Of a stretch of 8,835 nucleotides of DNA, positions 1-6,410 are shown piece by piece. The notes below the pieces were generated by a model. That model saw nothing but the letters and a program-made list of their open reading frames with translations. It did no database searches and was not told the DNA's origin. The translations under genes were made by a program, and so were the position numbers. Each line of letters opens with the position of its first letter. Position 1 is the stretch's first letter. Source of the stretch: Tannerella sp. (GTDB lineage Bacteria > Bacteroidota > Bacteroidia > Bacteroidales > Tannerellaceae); contig JAISTJ010000214.1 in assembly GCA_031272655.1 (NCBI GenBank), positions 1-8,835 of the forward strand, read 5' to 3'.

Positions 1-1115
1 AAATCCAATTTATTAAGTTCGGTTTTTAATACTTGTTCCGATTTATCGAAATTGAGTTTTCTGTGAATTTCTTTTATTGACAATTTTCCATTTAAAAGAA
101 TTTGCTTTATTCTTTCGGGAAATGAGGCATAAGGAACTGCCGGTTCTGCAACGACCTGGCTATAAAATTCCTGCGGTGCATATTCCTTTATCTGCAATTT
201 GTTTCCGTAAAAATCAACGGCTACAGCGCCTTTCGCTATCAGCAAAGCGTTGGCATTCTTTTCCGACTTTTCAGGCTGTCGAACAAAAATTGTCCCATCT
301 TTACGCAAACCTTTTTTGATTTTATTCAAGCCATCGAGCACACCCTCCCAAGTGCCGCCTTTGTCCGCCGATTCGGCAACAAAAATCTCGTCGGCAAGCC
401 CGTAAATTATTGGATTTCGCGCCATTGCCAATCCTGCGTTCCAGCCCGCCTGCGGATGGAAGATGCTCAAAACCAGCACATCGCCCTCGGTGATTTGCCG
501 GTAATAAGTTTTGAAGCCCGAACCAAATGTCGTTATTCCCTGCGGCAATACTATGATACTCTGACCTTTATATGCTATTGCCGAATCGAGCGCCTGCTTG
601 TCAACCCCTCGCGCGAAACCGCTGACAATCACTTTGTACTCCTTGCTTGCCTGCCGCGCAATGTTATCGGTAAACTTCAATGCTGTCTCCGAAGCGTCAC
701 GTGAGCCGACTATTGCGATGGATTTTTCCTGCAAAACAGCTCGGTTTCCCTTGATATACAGCACCACAGGCGCTGATTTTTTCAGGTTGGCTTTCAGGAT
801 TTTGGAATACTCCGGCGAAACAATAGGAATCACTTCATAGCCTTGATTATCAAGCGATTCAGCTATAAATGCATTGTTCGCGACGGCGTCTTTCGCCTGC
901 GTCAGTTCGGCAACTTTGCGGTCGTTCAGCCCGTAGTCGTCTTTCCACTGCTTTTCAGTCAGGTTAAAAAACTCCTCGACAGAAATTTTATTGTCGTGAA
1001 AAAATTTGATAATCAAATTATTACGGTCTTCGTTTTTCCAAGCCTCCTTATCCGAAAACGACCAGGCGGGCAAGTCGTGCGCCAACGCCATCCAATATGC
1101 TGATTCTCTGTTCAT
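1..1115 (-). CDS. DprA/SMF-like SLOG-domain protein (defence-type), 3' end beyond the window
   Basis: This gene is open at the left edge; 371 codons are visible. Seen: an N-terminal helical region (about 5-75), then a Rossmann-like SMF/SLOG domain (about 80-275) with IAIVGSRDAS (133-142), VSGFARGVDKQA (164-175), the loop AGWNAGLAMARNPIIYGLAD (223-242) and ESADKGGTWEG (248-258), and a winged-helix-like tail from about 328 (FPERIKQILLNGKLSIKEI). In DprA proteins this fold binds single-stranded DNA and, in transformation, loads RecA. The housekeeping form, as I recall it, reads RNRIIAGLS and SGSLIT at the equivalent places, so GGTWEG marks this as a divergent accessory paralogue, like the DprA-like ShosA partner of PRTase defence pairs. 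The ATG overlaps the RecQ-PRTase stop as ATGA (1115-1112), which points to one transcript and coupled translation. An AGGAGG lies 9 bases upstream. The protein is cytoplasmic. The family call is firm; the defence role is inferred. Confidence 0.85.
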   Translation of the reverse strand, partial: MNRESAYWMALAHDLPAWSFSDKEAWKNEDRNNLIIKFFHDNKISVEEFFNLTEKQWKDDYGLNDRKVAELTQAKDAVANNAFIAESLDNQGYEVIPIVSPEYSKILKANLKKSAPVVLYIKGNRAVLQEKSIAIVGSRDASETALKFTDNIARQASKEYKVIVSGFARGVDKQALDSAIAYKGQSIIVLPQGITTFGSGFKTYYRQITEGDVLVLSIFHPQAGWNAGLAMARNPIIYGLADEIFVAESADKGGTWEGVLDGLNKIKKGLRKDGTIFVRQPEKSEKNANALLIAKGAVAVDFYGNKLQIKEYAPQEFYSQVVAEPAVPYASFPERIKQILLNGKLSIKEIHRKLNFDKSEQVLKTELNKLD

Positions 1116-2179
1116 ATCTTATCTCCTCCTACTGTTTTTGCGATAGTTACGGGGACGATTTTCGCCGCGCCAAGTCGGGTCAACAATCGTCCTATTTCTT
1201 TGATTGTTGCGCCGCTGTCGAATATGTCGTCAAGCAGCATAATTGTTTTTCCGGCAATTTCGTCTGCCGGTTGACAGTCAAATGCGTCTTTCACATTCGC
1301 TTTTTTACTGATTGTACTTTCAAAAATTTTCTGTTCGCTTGTCTCTTCAATGTCAATGCGCGACGCAGGGTCAAGTCCCGCATTATACGATGTCGCCGGA
1401 ATATTCAGATATTCAAGCCATTGCGCATACATTTCAGTATCCACCCGCCTGCCGGTATAAATAATTCCAGAGCCACCAAGACGGTCAGCCAGCGTCTCAA
1501 TATTTTTTCCGAGCCATATATATTTTTCGTCTTCCGAGGCGACTTTTATCACAAACAAACGGAAATTTTCGCGCATCAAATTGCCGCGTACAACGGTTAT
1601 TCCTCCGCCGATTTGCGCCGCGATGTCCTGCTCTACACGTTTGGTGGCAGTAGCGGTCGTTGCAAGCACCGGAAGTCCTGTGGGCAAGAGGTTTACGAGG
1701 TTGACAATGCGCCGGAATGCCGGACGGAAGTCGTGCCCCCAAACCGAAATACAATGCGCCTCATCAACCACCACCATCGAGAGCCGCATCTGCCTTACAG
1801 CCTCAATCCAATCGCTGTTTTCCTGACGTTCAGGCGCGATATACAGGATTTTTATTTCCCCTCGTTTTGCTTCTTCAATTATTTGCAAATTCTCTTCGGG
1901 AGTCTGTTCGCTATTGATACATTTTGCTGAAATACCGAGCGATTGCAGTTTCTTTATCTGGTCGCGCATCAGGGCGATGAGTGGCGAAAAAATAACCGTC
2001 ATGCCATCGAAAACCGTTGCAGGAAACTGAAAACAGAGCGACTTGCCGAAGCCGGTTTTTTCGATCAACAAAACCCTTTCGCCATTGAGAATTTTCTCGA
2101 TGGTTTGCCACTGTTCATCATAGAAATGGTCTATTTTGAACGATTGGCGCAGCAATATTTCGGCTTGAGGTCTGTTCAT
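1112..2179 (-). CDS. RecQ-type helicase N-half fused to C-terminal phosphoribosyltransferase, internally shortened
   Basis: The product has 355 residues. Residues 1-278 are a RecQ-like SF2 helicase: Walker A KTGFGKS (41-47), DEAH (139-142) followed by CISVWGHDFRP, motif III TATATK (175-180), and the start of the second RecA lobe (GGSGIIYTGRR, 235-245; YNAGLDPASR, 265-274). After DIE (276-278) the sequence switches directly to the end of a phosphoribosyltransferase: EQKIFEST (282-289), NVKDAFDC (295-302) and the PRPP-binding motif LLDDIFDSGATIKEIG (315-330). Missing are helicase motif V, motif VI (QxxGRxGRDG), the zinc/winged-helix region and the first half of the PRTase. From memory, intact relatives are about 700 residues, so roughly 300 or more residues appear to be lost without breaking the frame. 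The protein probably still binds ATP but should not unwind DNA. It is the first full-size gene of the transcript with the DprA-like gene. It may be a pseudogene-like remnant, a working minimal form, or an assembly collapse. Confidence 0.8.
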   Translation of the reverse strand: MNRPQAEILLRQSFKIDHFYDEQWQTIEKILNGERVLLIEKTGFGKSLCFQFPATVFDGMTVIFSPLIALMRDQIKKLQSLGISAKCINSEQTPEENLQIIEEAKRGEIKILYIAPERQENSDWIEAVRQMRLSMVVVDEAHCISVWGHDFRPAFRRIVNLVNLLPTGLPVLATTATATKRVEQDIAAQIGGGITVVRGNLMRENFRLFVIKVASEDEKYIWLGKNIETLADRLGGSGIIYTGRRVDTEMYAQWLEYLNIPATSYNAGLDPASRIDIEETSEQKIFESTISKKANVKDAFDCQPADEIAGKTIMLLDDIFDSGATIKEIGRLLTRLGAAKIVPVTIAKTVGGDKI

Positions 2180-2183
2180 CGTC

Positions 2184-2264
2184 CTAAAATTTAAATTTAT
2201 ACTTGTCTTTTAGTTCGCTCATCGTGCGGCTGTCGCCTCGTATTATCGTATGTTTTGAATTCAT
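2184..2264 (-). pseudogene. 26-codon leader ORF resembling the N-terminus of an amino-DNA-methyltransferase
   Basis: This short ORF starts with ATG at 2264 and ends in TAG at 2184-2186, four bases before the RecQ-PRTase ATG. Its product begins MNSKHTIIRGDSRTMSELKD and then ends in a short Lys/Phe/Tyr tail. The segment IIRGDSRxMxELxD matches the opening of many N4-cytosine/N6-adenine methyltransferases, in which it is followed by a SVDLxVTSPPY-type catalytic motif; that motif is absent here. A good Bacteroidota -7 box lies about 43 bases upstream, so the ORF is probably transcribed and translated. I read it as the preserved first ~20 codons of a methyltransferase joined to a different end, possibly the gene's own C-terminus. 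The alternative is a genuine leader peptide that couples or attenuates translation of the RecQ-PRTase gene. The motif match is short, so the origin is a moderate-confidence inference. Confidence 0.45.
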
Positions 2265-2306
2265 ATAGAGAGTATCTTCTCTGTCATTTTCAGTGCATTT
2301 TGACTA

Positions 2307-2336
2307 CAAAAGTAGCATTTTTTTTTCAAAATCAAT
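2307..2336 (-). promoter_or_regulatory. Bacteroidota-type promoter of the leader ORF/RecQ-PRTase/DprA transcript
   Basis: On the minus strand TACTTTTG (2314-2307) is an exact match to the Bacteroidota -7 consensus TAnnTTTG. An ATTG (2336-2333) lies 18 bases upstream as a near match to the -33 TTTG; a perfect TTTG at 2330-2327 is too close, with a 12-base spacer. Transcription would start near 2300, about 35 bases before the ATG of the 26-codon ORF. This would make the small ORF, the RecQ-PRTase and the DprA-like gene one transcript. Confidence 0.5.
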
Positions 2337-2363
2337 AAGTTTACAAATATTTTCGACTTCCGG

Positions 2364-2416
2364 AAACCTGAAACCTCAAACTTCTAAACTATAAACTTCT
2401 AAACTTCCAAACTCTC
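2364..2416. repeat. Seven tandem imperfect 7-8 bp AAAC-starting repeats
   Basis: On the plus strand the stretch divides into seven consecutive units that each begin AAAC: AAACCTG, AAACCTC, AAACTTCT, AAACTAT, AAACTTCT, AAACTTCC and AAACTCTC. They end 11 bases before the stop codon of the aldo/keto reductase gene and lie upstream of the promoter of the RecQ-PRTase transcript. Just before them is the 8-base palindrome TTCCGGAA (2358-2365). No stem-loop terminator is apparent here, although the two minus-strand transcripts meet in this gap. The function is unknown; slippage-generated low-complexity DNA is the simplest reading. Confidence 0.6.
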
Positions 2417-2427
2417 ATCTCCCAGAC

Positions 2428-3360
2428 CTACGAGTTAAGCCATGTGTCGCGGAGTCTTGGTTCGAGGATGGCTTTAACTTCTTTGAGGAGTTGTTCATCT
2501 ATGGGTTCTTCAGCCCATGCGATGTTTTTCAACACCGATTCGGGACGGGTGGTGCTGAAGAGCGTCGTGGCTATGGCGGGGTTACTTACGGAGTATTGAA
2601 TAGCTAACTTTTCGATAGATTTGCCTTTACTGCGGCAATAGTCGGCCGCTTTGCGACATAACGCCTGCAACTGCTCAGACGCCGGATGCCAAGAAGGTGC
2701 ACCACGCTCGGTCAGCAGACCCATAGAGAAAGGTGAAGCATTGATAACCCCAACACCTTTGCTATGAAAATAGTCAATATAATCCAACAGCGCATCGTCG
2801 TTGAGGCAGTAATGGCAAAACGACAATACAGTCTCCACCGTACCTTCCGGCACATGGTCTATGACATATTTTAAATGACTGAGTGTCAGGTTAGTAATGC
2901 CAACATGATGAACAACGCCCTTGTCGCGCAGAGCGACGAGAGCAGGCAATGTTTCGGTGCAAACCTGTTCAAGGTCGGCAAATTCTATGTCGTGAACATT
3001 TATCAGGTCAATATAATCAACATTGAGGCGTTCCATGCTCTCAAAAACGCTCTCTGTTACCTTTTTAGCCGAATAATCCCAGTAGTTGACGCCATCTTTG
3101 CCGTATCTGCCTACTTTTGTGGACAGATAATAATCATTACGGTCAATATTCTTAAGCGCCTTACCAAGAACTGTTTCCGCCTTAAGATGTCCATAATAAG
3201 GCGAAACGTCAATAAAGTTAATACCCTGTACAACAGCCTCATATACAGCCTGCATGCCTTCTTCTTCACGCAGCGAATGAAAAACGCCTCCAAGCGACGA
3301 CGCGCCAAAACTAATATGTGAGACTTTCATTCCTGTCTTTCCAAGTTCCCTGTATTCCAT
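2428..3360 (-). CDS. Aldo/keto reductase of the L-galactose/L-fucose dehydrogenase-like type
   Basis: This 310-residue protein is a full-length NAD(P)H-dependent aldo/keto reductase with a (beta/alpha)8 barrel. The catalytic tetrad is visible as D51 and Y56 in INFIDVSPYYG, K82 in STKVGRYG and H123 in LINVHDIEF. The opening (YRELGKTGMKVSHISFGASS) and the DxSPYYGxxxxExxLGxAL stretch are typical of the subgroup that contains L-galactose dehydrogenase and D-threo-aldose/L-fucose dehydrogenases. No signal peptide is seen, so it is cytoplasmic. It starts 17 bases after the stop of the secreted alpha-L-fucosidase gene, with no promoter visible between, and should be co-transcribed with it. The context suggests oxidation of released L-fucose, or another sugar reaction, but motifs alone cannot fix the substrate. 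The ATG at 3360 starts at the expected family N-terminus; the leader has no Shine-Dalgarno sequence. Confidence 0.9.
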   Translation of the reverse strand: MEYRELGKTGMKVSHISFGASSLGGVFHSLREEEGMQAVYEAVVQGINFIDVSPYYGHLKAETVLGKALKNIDRNDYYLSTKVGRYGKDGVNYWDYSAKKVTESVFESMERLNVDYIDLINVHDIEFADLEQVCTETLPALVALRDKGVVHHVGITNLTLSHLKYVIDHVPEGTVETVLSFCHYCLNDDALLDYIDYFHSKGVGVINASPFSMGLLTERGAPSWHPASEQLQALCRKAADYCRSKGKSIEKLAIQYSVSNPAIATTLFSTTRPESVLKNIAWAEEPIDEQLLKEVKAILEPRLRDTWLNS

Positions 3361-3377
3361 TAAATTAAATTTATATT

Positions 3378-4934
3378 TTACAATTGAATTGCATAAACAA
3401 GAGTATTAAAAGCCGGAGTAGAAGCCGGTTTTGTAATAACAGCTTCATCGTCGTTCTGCGTCCATACAACTTTGTCGCTGCTGCCAAGCAACTTAACAGA
3501 CTTGATTTTCTGACCGGTCTTTGATTGCAGGCCGAGCGCTTTGATATGAAGCGCAGAAGCGCCTTTGGATTCCATATCAAAGATGTATAATGTTTTGTTT
3601 TTCAGCGTAAAACGCACATCGCCGGTACGGTATTCGCGTACATCCTTCACTGCGCCTGCAATATGATCGAAGCCCGAAGCTTGTTCGCGTCCTTCGAGAG
3701 ATGGTCCTTCTCCGAATATTTTCCATGGGCGGGTGTAGTAAATAGCTTCATTGTTGACGTCCATCCATGCGGCTATACCTTCCAGAATATCAAGCACATC
3801 CTGCTCAAGGTCGCCTTCCGGCGTCTGTACTACGTTTAACAAAAGATTTCCATTCTTGCTGACTATATCTATCAGCATCTGAATCACTTCTATGGCTGTC
3901 ATGTACTTCTGTCCGGTGCGATAATACCAGTCGCCTATGGAAGTATCTGTTTGCCAGGGGTGTTCGCGTATGCCGCCGGCTGCGCCTCGTTCATAGTCAG
4001 ACACCCAGCGACCATTGGACGTTTCTTTGCAGGTATAGACCACTCCGCGCGGTTTCCTTTGTTTAGCGTCCTGATTATAAAAATGCGCAATCATTGTTCT
4101 GCCAAAATCGTTTCCGAAAGGCAGTCCGCCATCGGTATAGAGCAGGTCAGGATGGTAATTATCAATCAGTTCAAGAATACGGTCATACCATTCACGCTGA
4201 AATTCAGGGTTATTAGTGTACCAACTGTTGTCTCCCGGCAGAGTTGGTTTGTGATACAAGTCCCAGTATTCGGGATTGTTGCCGTCGTAAGGTACTCCCG
4301 CTTTGTTGCCGAGCTGGTCGGAACGGTGCGCTGTCTGAAACCATGTGTAGCTTGCCCCCAGATGTTCGGATACGCCAAAGTAAAGACCTTCTTTCTTGGC
4401 AGCAGCCTGCCAAAGTCCGACTACGTCCTTCTTTGGTCCCATATTTACCGAGTTCCATCGGTTGAGTTTGGAGTTCCAGAGGAAGAAGTTGTCGTGGTGC
4501 GAGCCCATGCTTACAAAATAACGCGCCCCTACCCGTTTGTAGAGTTTCATTAGATCTTCGGGATTCCATCTTTCGGCTTTCCAGAGCGGTATAATATCCT
4601 TATAACCAAACTCTGACGGGTGCCCGTAATGCTCGCGATGATAAGTGTAATAGCGATTTGCATTGTTATATTTTTGCTTTTCGCAGTCGTAGGTGTCGCG
4701 TTCATACATCCCGCGAGCATACCAGTCGCCCTGCCGAGGCACAGCCTGAGGTCCCCAGTGCGACCAAATGCCAAATTTTAAATCACTGAACCACTGCGGA
4801 TACTTGTAAGTCTTAAGCGATTCATCGGTTGGTTTAAACTTACCTTGCTGATAATCAAGGCTTTCCGTTTGCGCTTTAACCGCAAAATTGCCGTATAAAA
4901 ACAGGCAACATAAAACAATTTTAAATGCTTTCAT
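3378..4934 (-). CDS. Secreted GH29 alpha-L-fucosidase
   Basis: This 518-residue glycoside hydrolase family 29 enzyme removes alpha-linked L-fucose from glycans with retention of configuration. Residues 1-21 form a type I signal peptide: a Lys-containing start, the hydrophobic core IVLCCLFLYGNFA, and cleavage likely after VKA, leaving an N-terminal Gln. No lipobox cysteine precedes the cut, so it is probably periplasmic or secreted rather than a lipoprotein. Family motifs are clear: FGIWSHWGPQAVP (54-66), SMGSHHDNFFLW (142-153), FGVSEHLGASYTW (186-198), the DLLYTDGG segment with the predicted nucleophile D268, and GNLLLNV (362-368). About 110 residues after the barrel fit the usual C-terminal beta-sandwich. 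The start lies 12 bases after the pgi stop, so pgi, this gene and the reductase form one probable operon. The linkage specificity cannot be read from the sequence; host glycans or plant/algal fucans are possible sources. No SusC/D genes or regulators are seen here. Confidence 0.95.
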   Translation of the reverse strand: MKAFKIVLCCLFLYGNFAVKAQTESLDYQQGKFKPTDESLKTYKYPQWFSDLKFGIWSHWGPQAVPRQGDWYARGMYERDTYDCEKQKYNNANRYYTYHREHYGHPSEFGYKDIIPLWKAERWNPEDLMKLYKRVGARYFVSMGSHHDNFFLWNSKLNRWNSVNMGPKKDVVGLWQAAAKKEGLYFGVSEHLGASYTWFQTAHRSDQLGNKAGVPYDGNNPEYWDLYHKPTLPGDNSWYTNNPEFQREWYDRILELIDNYHPDLLYTDGGLPFGNDFGRTMIAHFYNQDAKQRKPRGVVYTCKETSNGRWVSDYERGAAGGIREHPWQTDTSIGDWYYRTGQKYMTAIEVIQMLIDIVSKNGNLLLNVVQTPEGDLEQDVLDILEGIAAWMDVNNEAIYYTRPWKIFGEGPSLEGREQASGFDHIAGAVKDVREYRTGDVRFTLKNKTLYIFDMESKGASALHIKALGLQSKTGQKIKSVKLLGSSDKVVWTQNDDEAVITKPASTPAFNTLVYAIQL

Positions 4935-4946
4935 GAAAATAATATT

Positions 4947-6293
4947 TTAATTTTTAATCCTTTGCCTGATAGCCTCGCTTGCTTTCTCGTAGCCGGGTTT
5001 GTTGAGCAAGGCAAACATGTTCTTTTTATAGTCTTCCACTCCGGGCTGGTCAAATGGATTTACGCCAAGCACATAACCGCTTATTCCACAAGCTTTTTCA
5101 AAGAAATAGAATAATTGACCAATATAATATGGATTGAGAGCGGGTATGGATATTTTGATATTCGGGACGCCACCGTCAACGTGTGCAAGCAATGTGCCGA
5201 GTTCAGCCATCTTGTTGACCTCATCTATACGCTTGCCTGCGAGGTAGTTAAGACCGTCAAGATCTGCCTTATCGGTCGGAACAGTTAGCTTTGTATCAGG
5301 TTTTTCAACAGATATAACTGTCTCAAATATAATTCTTTCACCCTGTTGAATCCACTGTCCCATTGAGTGAAGGTCGGTAGTGAAGTCCACAGAAGCGGGG
5401 AAAATACCTTTGCTGTCTTTGCCTTCGCTTTCGCCGTAGAGTTGCTTCCACCATTCGCCTATAAAGTGCATTTTAGGATGGAAGTTAGCAAGGATTTCTA
5501 TCTTCTTTCCGCTTTGATAGAGAGCGTTACGTGTGGCGGCATAAATAGCTGCCGGGTTTTTATCTATTACAACTTTTTCATTGGTAGCCTTTTCCATGTC
5601 AACAGCGCCTTTGACAAGTGCACGAATATCTATACCGGCTACTGCTATCGGCAACAAGCCGACAGGCGTAAGCACTGAAAAGCGACCGCCAACATTGTCG
5701 GGGATGACAAATGTTTTATATCCTTCCTTGTCCGCAAGCGTTCGCAATGCGCCGCGAGACTTGTCCGTAACGGCGACGATATAGTCTTTAGCAGCTTCCT
5801 TTCCGATATTTTTTTCAAGAAGTTTTTTTAATACACGGAAAGCGATAGCCGGTTCGGTAGTAGTACCTGATTTTGAGATATTTATTATACCGAACTTAGA
5901 TTCGCCAAGCGCTGCGCTCAACTCTGTAAGATAATCTTCACCTATATTATGTCCTGCATACAACAGCACAGGATTTGAGCGTTTCTTTTGAAGCCAGTCA
6001 AAACTGTTGTTAAGTGCTTCTACAACAGCTTTCGTGCCCAGATAGCTCCCGCCGATACCGATTACTACAACAGCTTTACAGCGGCGAAGTTTAGCTGCAG
6101 TCTTCTCAATTTCAGCCAGTTCGGCTTCAGTTATAGATGACGGCAAGTGTAACCATCCGAGAAAATCATTTCCTTTGCCGGTTCCTTTATGCAGCATCTC
6201 AAGACCATTGCGGGCAGCAGGCATGAGGGCTTCGATATTTTTTTTACCAACAGCGATTAACGCCTTATCAATCTCTAAATCAATACTTTTCAT
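4947..6293 (-). CDS. pgi: Glucose-6-phosphate isomerase (short bacterial form)
   Basis: This 448-residue enzyme interconverts glucose 6-phosphate and fructose 6-phosphate in the cytoplasm. The length fits the compact ~450-residue form of Gram-positives and many Bacteroidota rather than the ~550-residue E. coli type. Seen: the sugar-phosphate (SIS) binding stretches [14 protein letters not shown] (76-89) and [10 protein letters not shown] (139-148); the first family signature around [13 protein letters not shown] (200-212, R203); the catalytic region YGESEGK (286-292, with E288 and E290); H309 in DLHSMGQ; and the second signature [15 protein letters not shown] (410-424, active-site K423). It is complete, with no frame damage. 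It is the first gene of a likely operon with the fucosidase and the aldo/keto reductase, driven by the promoter at 6318-6350. gpsA lies upstream in the same orientation but is separated by a plus-strand gene. Confidence 0.97.
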   Translation of the reverse strand: MKSIDLEIDKALIAVGKKNIEALMPAARNGLEMLHKGTGKGNDFLGWLHLPSSITEAELAEIEKTAAKLRRCKAVVVIGIGGSYLGTKAVVEALNNSFDWLQKKRSNPVLLYAGHNIGEDYLTELSAALGESKFGIINISKSGTTTEPAIAFRVLKKLLEKNIGKEAAKDYIVAVTDKSRGALRTLADKEGYKTFVIPDNVGGRFSVLTPVGLLPIAVAGIDIRALVKGAVDMEKATNEKVVIDKNPAAIYAATRNALYQSGKKIEILANFHPKMHFIGEWWKQLYGESEGKDSKGIFPASVDFTTDLHSMGQWIQQGERIIFETVISVEKPDTKLTVPTDKADLDGLNYLAGKRIDEVNKMAELGTLLAHVDGGVPNIKISIPALNPYYIGQLFYFFEKACGISGYVLGVNPFDQPGVEDYKKNMFALLNKPGYEKASEAIRQRIKN

Positions 6294-6317
6294 ATATTTT
6301 TAAAATTAATCAAGCTA

Positions 6318-6350
6318 CAAAGTTACTATAACTTTTTAAAATTTTTCAAA
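6318..6350 (-). promoter_or_regulatory. Bacteroidota-type promoter of the pgi operon
   Basis: On the minus strand TTTG (6350-6347) is followed after 21 bases by TAACTTTG (6325-6318), an exact match to the Bacteroidota -33/-7 pair TTTG and TAnnTTTG. It would start transcription near 6311, leaving a leader of about 20 AT-rich bases with no Shine-Dalgarno sequence before the pgi ATG. It would give pgi a promoter independent of gpsA. In the same 117-base divergent gap, the opposite strand has a TTTG (6360-6363) but only a poor -7 match (TAATATTA, 6380-6387), so the promoter of the plus-strand gene is not resolved. Confidence 0.65.
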
Positions 6351-6410
6351 AAAAACCTGTTTGTTTCAAAAATAATTAGTAATATTACGCCCTCAAAAAG
6401 CCGATTTTTT

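Noticed and set aside
77..1103. Several 80-86 codon plus-strand ORFs
   Set aside because: All are antisense to the DprA-like gene, which is continuous through this stretch with SLOG motifs in order.
1097..1930. 277-codon plus-strand ORF opposite the RecQ-PRTase gene
   Set aside because: It lies antisense to clear helicase and PRTase motifs and its translation is Cys/Phe/Arg-rich with no recognisable domain.
2337..2427. Rho-independent terminator after the aldo/keto reductase gene
   Set aside because: Apart from the short TTCCGGAA palindrome there is no GC-rich stem followed by a T-run on either strand.
3951..4553. 200-codon plus-strand ORF
   Set aside because: It is antisense to the conserved catalytic region of the GH29 fucosidase and shows no family features.
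6360..6387. Possible plus-strand promoter for the 539-residue gene
   Set aside because: TTTG is present but the downstream TAATATTA matches TAnnTTTG poorly and the spacer is 16 bases, too short to support a call.
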